From Chrysogorgia sp. JL179-B06 (Eukaryota; Cnidaria; Anthozoa; Scleralcyonacea; Chrysogorgiidae), in NCBI GenBank assembly GCA_035772405.1, contig JAYKKM010000048.1:599501-663500 (forward strand): 64,000 nt of DNA. Reading direction: 5' to 3'. The position numbers were made by a program, and so were the translations under genes. Each line of letters opens with the position of its first letter. Position 1 is the stretch's first letter. Positions 1 to 21,331 of the stretch are shown here, in pieces. A model generated the notes under the pieces. It was not told where the DNA came from, searched no databases, and saw only the letters and a list, made by a program, of their open reading frames with translations.

Positions 1-481
1 GGGTAAGCACGAACGAGACACGAAATCCCATGCGAGGTGCTACAATTGACATAATATCATGTATTACATAACACTTTGGGTAAATAGGTTTCCATGTCAT
101 ACAGTTATCAAATGAATTATGGAGGGCAGAGTTATACCTTCTGAAAATGATCAGATAGAATGTAAATTAAGCAAGCCTGTCAGAATCTATTGACTGTGTT
201 GTTCGAGGTCTTTGGAAAAGATTATTCTTTATTAAAAAAACAGTTCCTTCTTTTAAAGAAAATTCCTTTTAATGAAAAAGTTCTTTCTAATAAGCAGTGT
301 TCGTTTTTTAAAAGTGAAGTGTCGGACATAGTTTGACGATACTGTGGCTTAAGAAGAACTGACAACGCAAAGACAGAATGGAGAACTGTTTAACGCTACA
401 AAACCTGGTCGTATTGACTCCTATATATTACAATATGACGTGTAAATCTCGTTAAAGCCTATATTTCACACGCTACATAAG

Positions 482-826
482 CAGGGCTCGATATAATTTT
501 TCCAAGTTCATCGGACAAAATGTCCGACAATTTCGTAATTTCGTCGGACATTTTGAAAAGTTCATCGGACAAAATGTCCGATAATTTCGTTATTTCGTCG
601 GAATTTTGACACTGGAATGCATTGTACAGTAATGTCTGTGTGGGATAGTCCAATGGCAACAAAATAATACGCAGAATTTACCAAAAAGTAAACAACAAAA
701 CAAATCCTGTTTTTAATTGACAAAAAATTCCGTCGGATAAAATGTCCGACAAGTCGTAACATTGATCGGACATTTGTATTTTCTCGTCGGACAATGTCCG
801 ATGTCCGACGGTTAAATGGAGCCCTG
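482..826. mobile_element. Small non-autonomous DNA element with CAGGGCTC ends
   Basis: The left end reads CAGGGCTCGATATAA and the right end is its inverted counterpart (TTAAATGGAGCCCTG). The hexamer CATAAG flanks both sides (476-481 and 827-832) as a likely target duplication. The inside carries several copies of the palindrome CGGACAAAATGTCCG and variants (about 512, 566, 733 and 786). No coding capacity is seen. The ends resemble hAT-type CAGGG termini, but hAT elements usually duplicate 8 bp, so the superfamily is uncertain. It lies in the intron before the first visible exon of the PH-domain gene. Confidence 0.7.
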
Positions 827-878
827 CATAAGTTTGTTAGAGGTTTGTATTAATATTAAAACATCTTGTTTCTTTTAG

Positions 879-10746
<9,868 letters not shown>

Positions 10747-11369
10747 AATGAAAATATCATAATCACTATTCAAGGTCTGGGATATAGAGGTACTTCGTCA
10801 TAAACTGGGGATACTGTGGAACACCATAGAACATCTGGAAGTACATTTTAAACATCGTCTTAAGACACAGTCTCAATGTCTCAATGTACGCAGGAGCGCT
10901 TTATATTATGGGATACTAGAAGGGAGTAAAACTTGCGTTCTTGGTCACGTTGTAAAAGTGGTTAATACATAAGAGAGCCAACCTCGAGTTTTGCTCACTT
11001 CCAATATCCCATAATGCACTTTTCAAGTTAATTTTTCGAGATTCGCGTAGGGACTTTAAAATCTAGACGCGGCAACCTTCGAAGACGCGGCCTTCAAAAC
11101 AAAGAATTCATACGAAACAAAGAGAATGAATAATTTGTAGTCCCAAGAGTATTCTCAACACCGTCCTCGTTCTGTTTACAACGCAACTCTGAGCATTTTC
11201 ACGTCTTTAGGACGACGTGAACTCGCTGAGAGATGAGAGCTGTTCCTTGATGTTCACTTCAGCTCAAACACCACAATCGTTTTAGCAGAACTGGAGCGTT
11301 TTAGAGGTCATACAACAAGCTTCAAACATCAAATACGGTAGTTAATTTACCATGGCTTCTTTCAAATGC
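10747..11369 (+). other. 3' flank of the triple-PH gene
   Basis: This holds the probable 3' UTR. An imperfect inverted repeat spans 10907-11015 (TTATGGGATACTAGAAGG facing CTTCCAATATCCCATAA), a small foldback remnant. No clear canonical poly(A) signal close to the stop was identified, and no further exon is seen. Confidence 0.5.
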
Positions 11370-11373
11370 TTAA

Positions 11374-11904
11374 AGGGATATGGCAATATAAATTAACTTT
11401 GTCTCATTTGAAAGAACTCGTGAAATGGTATAACAAGACCTTTTACAATTTTCCCTTCTCTTTTTTGATTTTCGAAATAATTTGACGAAAGACAGCGTGC
11501 TGTCCGCCATCTTGGAATTATTTTCGATATGCATGTGACGTCACAAGTAGGGTAAAGTGAAATTTTTATCTTGCCAACCTTACGACATTATGAGCCAGAA
11601 ACTCGATTATGTTGCACTATTTCCATTTTCAATTGGCCAACAACATTTTAAAAAGTCTTCCGCGGAAATTCGGTCACCTATGGAGTAGTTTCATCGGGTT
11701 TACCCTGCTTGTGATGTCACCAATTTCCTAGTTAATTAGGTCAAATATTACAACAAGATGGCGGATTGTAGACTGTCTTTTGTCATAATTATCTGAAATA
11801 TTTAAAAAACCAAGAAAGATACAGAAAAATTGTAAAAGGTCTTCTTATACCATTTTACGAGTTCTTTTAAATGAGATAAAGTTAATTTATATTGCCATAT
11901 CCCT
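11374..11904. mobile_element. TTAA-target foldback element, family A copy 1
   Basis: Terminal inverted repeats begin AGGGATATGGCAATATAAAT and extend inward for most of the element. TTAA flanks both ends (11370-11373 and 11905-11908). It contains a GTGACGTCAC site, and CAAGATGGCGG at 11754. The TTAA duplication fits piggyBac-type mobilisation, but no transposase is present. At 11732-11735 this copy holds the intact TTAA site that is occupied by another element in the copy at 22764-24123. Confidence 0.88.
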
Positions 11905-11909
11905 TTAAA

Positions 11910-12520
11910 TTCACAATTTTTGTTAACGTTTTGAAGGCCACGTCGCAGATCTTGCCACGTCGTAGATCTTAAGGTCACAATGATATCAAGCCTCAAGTCC
12001 CAGAATGGTGTCTAACTGTGCTTGTTTTAAAGTATTAACCATTGTATTGTACACTGTGATTTGTGTATACTTTTGACCCACTACAGAGTACAATTTTGAT
12101 GAATCAAGAAAATCATAAAATATGAAAATAAGTGATTTCAAAACAACGCAAAAGGGTAGCGGGAATTTTGGCGAGTAAAGTGTCTATAAACAGACGCTTT
12201 TTTCTTTCTTCATAACTATTGCGTTGTACTGAATAATGACTTATTGTAATCTGTATATCTTTCGGTTTAGCAAATGGAATTACTTGGGACTTCACACACT
12301 TGTAGTGTTATGGGACACAGACACGCCGCACGCGCACAGTTCCAAGTGATTTCGTTACATGATTAGTCCAAAGGCTTCTTGCCGAATAAGTCATTATGCA
12401 GTATGACATGCATGTTATGGTCATCTACATAGTCAAACAAATCTTAATATATCAAGAATGTGAGATATGAAAAAAGTTGTATATGGTGAATCTGTTTACA
12501 TTGCGTATACACTTTAAAGA
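11910..12520. other. Intergenic, nothing recognised
   Basis: AT-rich sequence between two foldback elements with no coding signal, RNA gene or clear repeat. Short open frames here lack homology I can recognise. Confidence 0.5.
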
Positions 12521-12524
12521 CTGC

Positions 12525-12850
12525 CTATATCATCATGTTTGGGGGTTTTACATATTCGTCATATTTGGGTCTTGCTGAGCAAAATCATAATATATCTTGT
12601 CAGCCGAAAATTTCATCTTCATGGAGTTTTTTGCTGTCAAAGTTACCAGATGTGATGTCACAAGAGGTGTTCCAAACCAGTTTTCTTTTGTTACTTGCCA
12701 CAAAAATGCCTCTTGTGACATTACATCTGATAACTTTAACAGCAAAAAAGTCCATGAAGATGAAATTTTCGGCTGACAAGATATATTATAATTTTGCTCA
12801 GGAAGACCCAAATATTACGGATATGTAAAATCCCCAAACGTGAGATATAG
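12525..12850. mobile_element. Foldback element family B, copy 1
   Basis: Ends CTATATC...GTTTGGGG and CCCCAAACGTGAGATATAG are inverted. The inner arms carry TTGTCAGCCGAAAATTTCAT and CTCTTGTGACATCAC in opposite orientation. Other copies lie at 19014-19320 and 46692-47030, with a diverged relative at 52775-52992. Noncoding; the 87- and 97-residue open frames on both strands are just the palindrome read twice. Confidence 0.88.
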
Positions 12851-13177
12851 AGTTTGACAAGTGCTTTCATCTGTTATTTCTAACGCTCACACAAAAAAGT
12901 TCGTCGCTCACACACGATTTACGTCACAATTTCAAGATTTTGTCTACCCTGAGACTCGAAGTGATTTGTATTAAATTTCAAGATTTATGCGCGGAAATTT
13001 TCGAGAATTTTCCCGTTAGAATTTTAACTACGTACTTGACTGTGTAAAGATTCAGGAAAATGTAAATTTTGAAGCGCGTGGAAATTCGTAGACTTTTCGG
13101 AAATTCGCAGTCCAAGCCCTTTCGCATTGTTTATTGATCCCAGATTTTTATGTTAAGTTTTGTCGTCGTCGTCGTCG

Positions 13178-13218
<41 letters not shown>

Positions 13219-14316
13219 ATTTATATTATCGTGTAACATTTTGTACCCAAAAATTATTTTCTCAAATGTGTAAGTTGTTGATAAATATTCTAAAGTGCAT
13301 TAATTTGCAGTACGAACAATGAAACAAATCTATATATCTATCTATATATATATATATATATATTATATATCTGACTAAATATGAATATACAAGAATATAT
13401 AAATATATTCATAAACCAGTTGTTATGTTGTTTTACTGTTGTCGTACTTACATATATTTAAGAAACGGTTAAAGCTTGGTTACAGTTTGATGGGCGATTG
13501 TCAAGCTCGTATCCTCAGAAAAATGATTCTGAGTCCCGGACTGAGACGCTCTAACCATTGAGCCAGCGAGACTCAGATGGAGAGCGAAGGTTACAATGAT
13601 GTACTTGATTCGATTGATATATGTACTGCCTATGCGGCAATCACTATATATCGGTAATGTTTGGGTGTATCGTCTGTCTACTCGAAGCTCTCCCACATTC
13701 ATTACAGCAGTGTATATAATTAACACAGACATATCTAGATTGCTGATTTGGTAGTACAGTACAGTACGTATGTATGTCGCACGTAGGAACTAGTACACAA
13801 CGCAGCCTTCGCTCTGCCATCTGAGTTCTGGTAGCTCAATGATTAGAGTGTCTAATTGGATATCAGAAAGTTGCAGCTAAACTTTTTGGAACTCTTCTAT
13901 TGGCACGGCAGTAAATGTTCAATGAGTTAAAATTAAGTTGTGGATTTAAGAATTGGTTTTAATCTTTCCTGTCTGGCGCAGTCAAAATCGAACAATACGG
14001 CACACGGTAACGCAACATTAAAAATTGAAATTCGACAAGCGCCAGGCACATGAATTTTTGAATTTTCATGATACTACGCAGGCGTGCAAGATGGGCTTTT
14101 CTAGAAAAATGAAAGTTTTTCAACCTGACTTATGATAGTTAATGCTATTTAATTTTAACATGGGAAATTTAAAAGCACTAGTAAAAGCCGGTGTATTGGG
14201 CTTTCAGAAAATGTATAGCTTTCGCAACAGTTATGGTTATTTCAAGAGATATCAATAGAACAAAGAGGTGGTTCAATTTTGGGTGTATTTCAGCCGGACA
14301 GGAAAGAGTTAAAATG
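12851..14316. other. Intergenic region with microsatellites and a SINE remnant
   Basis: It contains (GTC)n/(GTT)n at 13157-13218, a (TA)n tract at about 13335-13370, a reverse-strand tRNA-derived SINE at about 13485-13735 (CTAACCATTGAGCCAGCGAGACT is its head) and a truncated forward tRNA-like head at 13820-13880. The interval 13886-14316 is downstream of the oxygenase gene stop and probably includes its 3' UTR. No gene was found. Confidence 0.6.
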
Positions 14317-17300
14317 TCATAGATATTGTCGCAGTAGCTCTCCAATATTTTCAACGGCTTGGTGGTGTTTTTGATGCACAGTTCTGACTAGGTTACGAAG
14401 GCCTTCAATATCTCTCTTCTTTTTCCTCGATAATATCTCTAGTTTATCTTCGAACTCCTCAAGTTCTGGATCATCAAACTCCACCTCTTCATCGTCATCG
14501 TCCCTAGAACTGCCGTCTCTTATGCCTGTTTATTAAAGAAATATAAAATGGTTGTCAAATTTTAACCAAGTCTGTTTGATGATCGATTGTAAAAATAGCA
14601 AACGATTTAACTTTTCGCATCTCGTTATTATTCGTTTGTTTATCTCCTGTGCATTTGATTTGGCTACTTTCTATTGGCATATATATAAGCCCTATTTATT
14701 TTATTTCATCTCGTCTTACTCTGATGAGTGCTCTGCTCAAAACGTCAGTATTTCGTTACTAAAAATCTTGACAGTTCACCACGTTTTCACTTTGCTATGT
14801 ATCCAAAACACTGCCTACGCAGCATTCTACTTTTTTTTACTATTCCAATTAATACCCGTCCCCTGAGGAATTCGATTTTTATAACAGCTACCCCTGAAGA
14901 ATTTTATTACCCCAAATAATTCAATTTTTTTCACTCGACCCCTGAAGGATTTCTAGTTGAAATAGTCCATATCCTTGAATAATTCCAATTCAAAATAGCC
15001 CTTACGGGTACGGGTATTAAGTGGATAGCGCAATAAGCCACTTCGACTGCGCATCAAAATGACGTGTTCTGCGTCGCGATAAAACTTATTTCAATTCATA
15101 ACATCAGGCTGGGGAATTCAGTATAACGAATTTGCAAGTGTAAATAGAAATGCAAATGTATATTGTGGTTTTAGCCTCCTGTTATGAATTGAAATAAGTT
15201 TTATCTCGACGCAGAACGCCTCATTTTGATGCGCAAGTCGACATTACGAACCGGAAACAGGAAACGCTTACGAAAATTGCGCGAAATTTTGTCGCGAAAT
15301 TTTTCTCCAAAAAATGGCGCGAAATTTGTTTCCCAGTGGTGAGCCGGCATTTTGTAAATTTTTACTTGTATAGCGAAAAAACCTGACTAAATTCGTCTCG
15401 TACTTCGATATTATCCGTTTACACGAATTATTAAAGGTAAAGTTAACGAACTGAATATTTTGTTTTGAAGTTTTAAGTTTAATTCCTTGAATATTTTAAC
15501 TTTTATGAATAATTTGTCAACGAACAACACGTTATTATCAATCGAGATTCAAATATAAATGAAGACAAGATGAAAGAATACAAAGTGAGTACAAAATAGT
15601 GGCTAAGAAAGATATTATTTAAGTAAATAAAAGGAATTAGTTTTTAAAATAAGTAGTTTTAGAGATGTGTAAACTTGTTTCTTGAATTGTAAACCAAGAT
15701 ATGAGCATTAGACATATCCTAACTCAGGTAGCTGTCATTAATTCCACCATGGAGGGGGGGGGGGGGGGGGGGGGGGGGGAGAAGGAAAAGTGCTGGGCCT
15801 TGAAACTATAAATCAAGAGTTGGTGGGGCTACGAAAACATTTGGAAAACCTTTGATGCGCCATGAAACCTTTTTGGTTATAGTATCAAAAGTAATCGAAG
15901 AAAACAAATATTTATAACATAGGAATTGATATACGCTATGTAAGTCCAAGAAATATCCATATCACACCCCCAGAAATTGTGTACATGGATATATAGTTTC
16001 GATTTCAGCGGTTCGAGACTAAGAGTTCAGGAATGTGAAAACCCGGCTGAAAACAAAGTTGATTGTTTTCCTTGCTCTATTGATGACTTGCATGTTATGT
16101 CACGGCAGCTATGTTGGTGGAACTTAAACAAAAGAATATTACTAACTTCTTTTGTTTGTGGCACCAACATGGCCACCAAACCTTTGTCTTCGGAGTCTCA
16201 AGGGATTGGTTGCAAGTCAAAAATATGGCAGACTATCCTCAGTTCCCAGCACTCCTGTGTTGTCAGTATGAATGAAAATTTAAAATTTAAGATATGCTGG
16301 GCCACAAAACTAAAACAAAATGTATAGTTGGGTCATGAAACCATCCGGAGAAATTTGGTTGGGTCATGAAACTTTAACAAGAATTTTCAGTTTTCCTTCT
16401 GCCCCTAGCCTCCTTCCCAGCTGTGTCTGGTGTTCAGTCCATGGCTGCGAAGGAGACATGGCTGCGAAGGAGGCTAGACAGCTCCTTAAATTGCAAGAAA
16501 GATTACGAATGTCCTCTGACATCCAGACTATTAAAGGAAAGCCTATAAAACTCAGAGAAGAACTTCAGTCATACCTCCATCTTCATTTTCATTGAGAAAG
16601 ATTCTTTTGAAACCAGCAAGATTTTCTTTAACTTCAGACAAATGACGAAATACTTCACGAAACGTTTTCCGTCTGCCAATCCATTCATTTTTTGAGAACT
16701 TCACAGCAAATGATAATCTTGCTCCAGAGAAATTGGTACTTGGAGGTCGTGCGGAATGAGGAATTTGTCCTAAAATATGAGAGGAAAACTACATAATGGT
16801 TTGATTGGTTTCATACAAGGTTTCTTTCAGAAAATATTATTAACAAGGGGGCAGATTGAGTGCCAGGCAATGGAGCATCGAAGGTACCACAAACTGATAA
16901 ATCCCGAGAAAATAATCTAGTGTGTCTATGACGTAGTCTGTGTCCATTGTGTGTCCAAGACACCAACAAAGTATCATTGTATTACCTTGAAATATGACTA
17001 CACGGCCATACTTTGGCAAGACTTCAGTTATGATTTCAGTATCATCATCATTTCTTTCATAAAAAACTGTTTCTCCATAATCATTGATTGTCCACTCAGG
17101 ATTTAAATACAATAGAAAAGTCCACTCGTCTTCATTTCGTTCACAGTCGTGGTGGATCTGTGTTGCATCTGCGTTACGTATCAAATTGCACGAAACATCG
17201 TAAGGAAACCATTCTGGGTGACCACCCGATACAAACTTGGCTATCTGGATGTGAAAAATTAATCAGATCAGTAAGAAAAAAACTAACCCAACCTCTTTTA

Positions 17301-20300
17301 GAGTATTCGATTTGTAGACCCTGCAGGAGGAAAACCCTCAAAGCACGGGAGAGATCAACTAATAACTCTACTCATATGAGTTTCAAGCTTGCAAATCAAC
17401 ACAAGGTTATTCCCAGATGGTCACCCATCCATGCAATAACCCCATCTGACCGGGCTTGACTTAGTGGTGAGTGGCATTGCCCTAACAGCACATGCCACCC
17501 GTCCAGGACTTGGGGATTTAAGCTTGAATGTATTTTCTGTCTATAATCCAAGCTCCCACATTCACTACAGCAATAGATAAGTAAGATAACACATAACTGA
17601 ATACATATCCATCGAACCAGTACATCATTGTAACCTTCACTCTCCATCTGAGTCTTGGTAGTTCAATGGTTAGTGCATTTCACCAGCAATCAGAAGGTTA
17701 TAGGTTGACCCTTGTCTGGGACTGAGGATTATTCCATGTTTTGTATAGTCTGTCTACTCTGGCATAATGCTCATTAACTGTTGGGTTAGGTCGAGAACTA
17801 AGGGCCCCCGATCCCATGGGTCAGAATCATAAATGTCCTGGGTGGGAGATTGACCTTCATTTGATAAGAAAGAGCCGATTTGCCAAGGTTAACTCAATGA
17901 GGAAGGAATATATATATATAGGTGTATATGGACCTGCTGAGGCTTAAAATATAGACATACTATATTCTATTCTCAACTCAATTGTTCTTACTTGTTGTGT
18001 TATTCTCCACATATTACTTTGAATAAAATGGTCGACATTGAATCCTGCAATCCATTGAACATTATCACTATCTTCTTGGTAACTGTCATCATAATAATAA
18101 ACACCATAGTTCAATATAGCACTTCGAAGGTTATCCAAATCATCTTTTAAAAACAATCCGTCAAACACAGCAATTATTTTACCATCTTCGGACTTCGCTT
18201 CAGAAACAAGATGAGATTGAACTGGAATCTCGTTGATAAATTTGTTGTCTTCTTCAGGGGTGAAAAATCCTTCACTATGGATATTCTTGTGTGTCTTTTG
18301 TTTTTGCTGCCACGTTAAATAATTGTCTTGTACTTTTGTCTTGTTCTTTGTGAAGGATATGTGTAGCACTAACTGACCAAGTTTAAAAGCAACGCTTGGG
18401 GGTCTAGGGAGATATTTAATGGAACTTTGCCACAGAACAATTCTACCATAGCGTGGAACAACACCAGCAACAATTTCTTTGTCATCATCGTACCTTAAGA
18501 TTGAATATCAAAAGGAGTTTTTGAATTTTTTCATAACTGTGTAGTACATGTAAGTAATTTAAAAAATGGTCTTTTACAGAAGATGATGTCAGAACACTTG
18601 AACAGAATGATTTGGGGATTGTTAGATGGATGTGTAATGGAACATTGAGAGACAGGAAGATGTCTCAACTAACTTTTATTTACACTGGATAACCCTATCA
18701 GTCATTAAACTGTTCTCCCTAGAGGTCCAGTAAGGGCCACCCTCATTGGTCCAGTGTTATTACAGGAGGAAACCCGAGTACCCGGAGAAAACCTGCGGTG
18801 TTTGGTAGAGTCAAACTGGAAACACTCTTCTCACTTGTGGCCAAGGCTAAATATTTAATCTCATAACTGCACTGAGCAGGAATTGAACCCGGGTTGCAGA
18901 GGTGAAAGACACATGTGTGCTACCCACTGTGCCACCAACACCCCTGAGAGCAAAGATGTGTATTTTAATTAAGAGGTCATTTGGAACTGGTTGAAGTCAC
19001 TGGTTGAAGTGCCTATCTCACGTTTGGGGATTTTACATAGTCGTATAATATTTGGGTCTTCCTGAGCAAAATCATAATATATATCTTATCAGCTGAAAAT
19101 TTCATCTTCATGAACTCTTTCGCTGTTAAAGTTATCGAATGTGATGTCACAAGAGGCATTTTTGTGGCAAGTAACAAAAGAAAACTGGTTTGAAATGCCT
19201 CTTGTGACATCACATCCAGTAACTTTGACAGCGAAAAACTCCATGAAGATGAAATTTTTGGCTGACAATATATATTATGATTTTGCTCAGAAAGACCCAA
19301 ATATTATGGATATGTAATGATACGTCTGTGAAAGTGACTAGTGCGTTTAAAATTGAATGATAACAATAAATATAATTACAGAACTGAACCTACAGGTAAA
19401 GATCTCCATAATAATTTTTTCTCCATTTTGAATTTAAATATATCATCATCGACACCTCGTCGTCTTCAGCAATAGCATAGGCATGGACTTTTGGAAAATC
19501 ACCACATCGTATAATGTGACTGACCACTTTAAATGGATAATAGTTCCTGGACTCTTTATGAGCAAACTTTGTTACTACTTTTTGCAGCTGCTTTCCAACA
19601 ATAGACTTTGAAAACTCAAGGACATCAAGTTCGTTGTACCATGGGATATCATTCTCACTTACATAATTTTGACCACCTTTTACATGGGTTTCTCGTATTC
19701 GATAAGACCATGAACCAAGTTTGTAGGTTACTAATATTCGTAACATTTGTAAATGAGGCAGTGTTAGTATATTATCATAAATTCCAATGCGGTAGCCACT
19801 TCTTGTGGAGTATTCCCAGCGATGTTTGGACTCCACATCAAGATTGTCAACCAATGAGTGCTTTATTAAAGTTAAAAACATAAGGTCTGTAATATTAGAA
19901 TTGTGATTAAGTGTGCAAACTATGTAGCTCAATGTTTAGAGCATCTCACTGGTCATCAGAAGGTTACAAGACTTTGCACACATATGTAACCTTTTCTCTA
20001 TAATTTGAGTCCATGCTTACAGGTTGTAACATAATATACAGTACAGTATGTGTAACCTTCACTCTACCATCTGAGTTCATGTATAGCTCAATGGTTAGAG
20101 CATCTCACTGGTCATCAGATGATTACAGGTTGTACACATATGTAACCTTCGCTCTACCATCTTGTCCATATAGCTCAATGGTTAGAGATCTCACTAGTCA
20201 TCAGAAGGTTACAGGTTGTACACATATGTAACCTTCGCTCTACCATCTTAGTTCATGTAGCTCAATCGTTAGAGCATCTCACTAGTCATCAGAAGGTTAC

Positions 20301-20965
20301 AGGTTGTACACATATGTAACCTTCGCTCTACCATCTTAGTTCATGTAGCTCAATCGTTAGAGCATCTCACTGGTCATCAGAAGGTTACAGGCTGTACACG
20401 TATGTAACCTTTTCACTATACCATCTTAGTCCATGTAGCTCAATGGTTAAAGCATCTCACTAGTCATCAGAAGGTTACAGGTTGTACACATATGTAACCT
20501 TCACTCTATCATCTTAGTCCATGTAGCTCAATGGTTAGAGCATCTCACTGGTCATCAGAAGGTTACAGGTTGTACACATATGTAACCTTCACTCTATCAT
20601 CTTAGTCCATGTTAGCTCAATAATTAGAGCATCTCACTGATCATCAGAAGGTTACAGGTTGTACACGTATGTAACCTTCACTCCATCATCTTAGTCCATG
20701 TAGCTCAATGGTTAGAGCATCTCACTGGTCATCAGGTTACAGGTTGTACACATATAGCTGATAAGTTTAGTGCCGTGTATATTGTATTAAAAATACATTG
20801 TCATTGAGTATTGACCATTTTTTTACCTACATTTTTCTCATGACTTGTCAAAACACCAAACTTAGTCTGAAATCCATCCGGAGAAAACACATCACTTTCC
20901 AATGAGTTCGACACATCGCTGACTAAAGCAGTAATCAGAAGCGAGCAAAGTAAAAAGGACAACAT
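14317..20965 (-). CDS. Tandem 2-oxoglutarate/Fe(II) oxygenase-domain protein, secreted/ER (complete)
   Basis: Exons on the minus strand: 20965-20827, 19886-19394, 18493-17992, 17244-16986, 16769-16575 and 14525-14317. All borders are GT/AG and in phase, giving 598 residues. ATG at 20965 starts a signal peptide (MLSFLLCSLLITALVSD). Module 1 (about 130-260) has the prolyl-4-hydroxylase fold text MMIYLNSKW...VVPRYGRIVLW, but HAY replaces the HxD ligands at 181-183 and no distal His is visible. Module 2 (about 370-490) keeps H409-x-D411, distal H469 (QIPHSARPPS) and a 2OG-binding Arg (about 482, GARLSFAVKF). One active and one degenerate module are therefore inferred. The tail is acidic then basic/helical, and has no KDEL. 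The substrate is unknown; the resemblance is to P4Hc-type prolyl hydroxylases. I do not recognise a named orthologue. Confidence 0.9.
14716..14820 (+). mobile_element. Single arm of the GAAACGTC foldback element
   Basis: CTGATGAGTGCTCTGCTCAAAACG is followed by TCAGTATTTCGTTACTAAAA, matching one arm of the elements at 5150 and 24612. The hammerhead-like GAAA box is mutated to AAAA here. It lies in the intron before the last exon of the oxygenase gene. Confidence 0.65.
15038..15246. mobile_element. Foldback element, about 60-bp arms
   Basis: The arm TGCGCATCAAAATGACG...ATTTCAATTCATAACA is mirrored by TGTTATGAATTGAAATAAGT...CATTTTGATGCGCA. No coding capacity or obvious target duplication. It lies in the last intron of the oxygenase gene. 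Confidence 0.75.
15754..15779. repeat. Homopolymeric G tract
   Basis: An uninterrupted poly(G) run of roughly 25 bases within the last oxygenase intron; poly(C) on the transcribed strand. It is prone to length error in assembly. Confidence 0.9.
15780..16570. other. Intronic sequence of the oxygenase gene, diverged repeats only
   Basis: Short reiterations such as GGGTCATGAAAC (about 16330-16375) and GGCTGCGAAGGAG (about 16443-16475) suggest old repeats. The 116- and 91-residue open frames on the plus strand have no recognisable domain. Confidence 0.45.
17380..17740. repeat. tRNA-derived SINE fragments
   Basis: Part of this interval matches the SINE family seen at 47960-48130 and 55640-56010. 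A forward tRNA-like head, GTCTTGGTAGTTCAATGG then TTAGTGCATTTCACCAGCAA, lies at about 17652-17690. It sits in an intron of the oxygenase gene between exons 3 and 4. Confidence 0.6.
18660..18950 (-). mobile_element. tRNA-derived SINE, reverse strand
   Basis: On the minus strand the head reads GGTGTTGGTGGCACAGTGGG then TAGCACACATGTGTC, and the B box is GGGTTCAATTCC (at about 18880-18892). The body has AGTACTCGGGTTTCCTCC-type text and the AGAGGTCCAGTAAGGGCC segment, which recurs in tandem at 62160-62770. It lies in intron 2 of the oxygenase gene. Confidence 0.7.
19014..19320. mobile_element. Foldback element family B, copy 2
   Basis: Same inverted arms as the copy at 12525, including CTCACGTTTGGGGATTTTAC at the left end; the right end is degraded. 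It lies in the second intron of the oxygenase gene, about 75 bp from an exon boundary. Confidence 0.85.
19919..20756 (+). repeat. 87-bp tRNA-like tandem array
   Basis: About ten units of the same TAGCTCAATGGTTAGAGCAT family as at 8085. It is within intron 1 of the oxygenase gene and antisense to it. Confidence 0.92.
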
Positions 20966-21331
20966 GTTTTAACATGTATAAAACAATAAACAAACACACA
21001 AAGCGGAAATTGACCGCTTACGTGTTGTTAGGGGATACTATGGGATAATGCGGGGTATATTAACTCGTTCCAGGCTCTTACACGCCACAAAATGGTCGAC
21101 AAAAATCATGGGATATTGGAATTTGCAGGAATATATTGCATTTATTATGCGAATTATTAAACGGAGGTGTAAAATGTGATTGAACCTCGCTGGCCACGGG
21201 AATGTTTCTTAAAAATGTAAAAAGGTCACGTAATTTACCGTTAAAATGAACCACTTGACCGTCAGACTCGTCTTAATAGTCTCAATCTGGAAGATTGAAC
21301 TCATTGAAGAGTATTGTCGAATATTTTAAAG
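20966..21331. promoter_or_regulatory. Shared divergent promoter of the oxygenase gene and VPS13D
   Basis: Only 366 bp separate the two start codons, so both 5' UTRs and promoters must overlap here unless untranslated exons lie elsewhere. Visible motifs include two ATGGGATA elements (about 21047 and 21110) and GGTCACGTAA near 21225. No convincing TATA box is placed for either gene. That it acts bidirectionally is inferred from geometry alone. Confidence 0.6.

Noticed and set aside
1..8. Possible exon end at the first bases (GG|GTAAGC)
   Set aside because: It looks like a donor site, and the next visible exon (879) needs a preceding phase-1 exon, but one or two bases of putative exon cannot be supported.
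12535..12828. Two overlapping small proteins on opposite strands that look alike (also at 19013 and 46707)
   Set aside because: The similarity is because the DNA is a palindrome (foldback family B); stop-free length is under 100 codons and no domain is recognisable.
14317..20965. Collagen prolyl 4-hydroxylase alpha subunit orthologue
   Set aside because: The catalytic signature fits the P4Hc superfamily, but two tandem modules, no recognisable peptide-substrate-binding domain and a distinct tail argue against the canonical alpha subunit, so no gene symbol is given.
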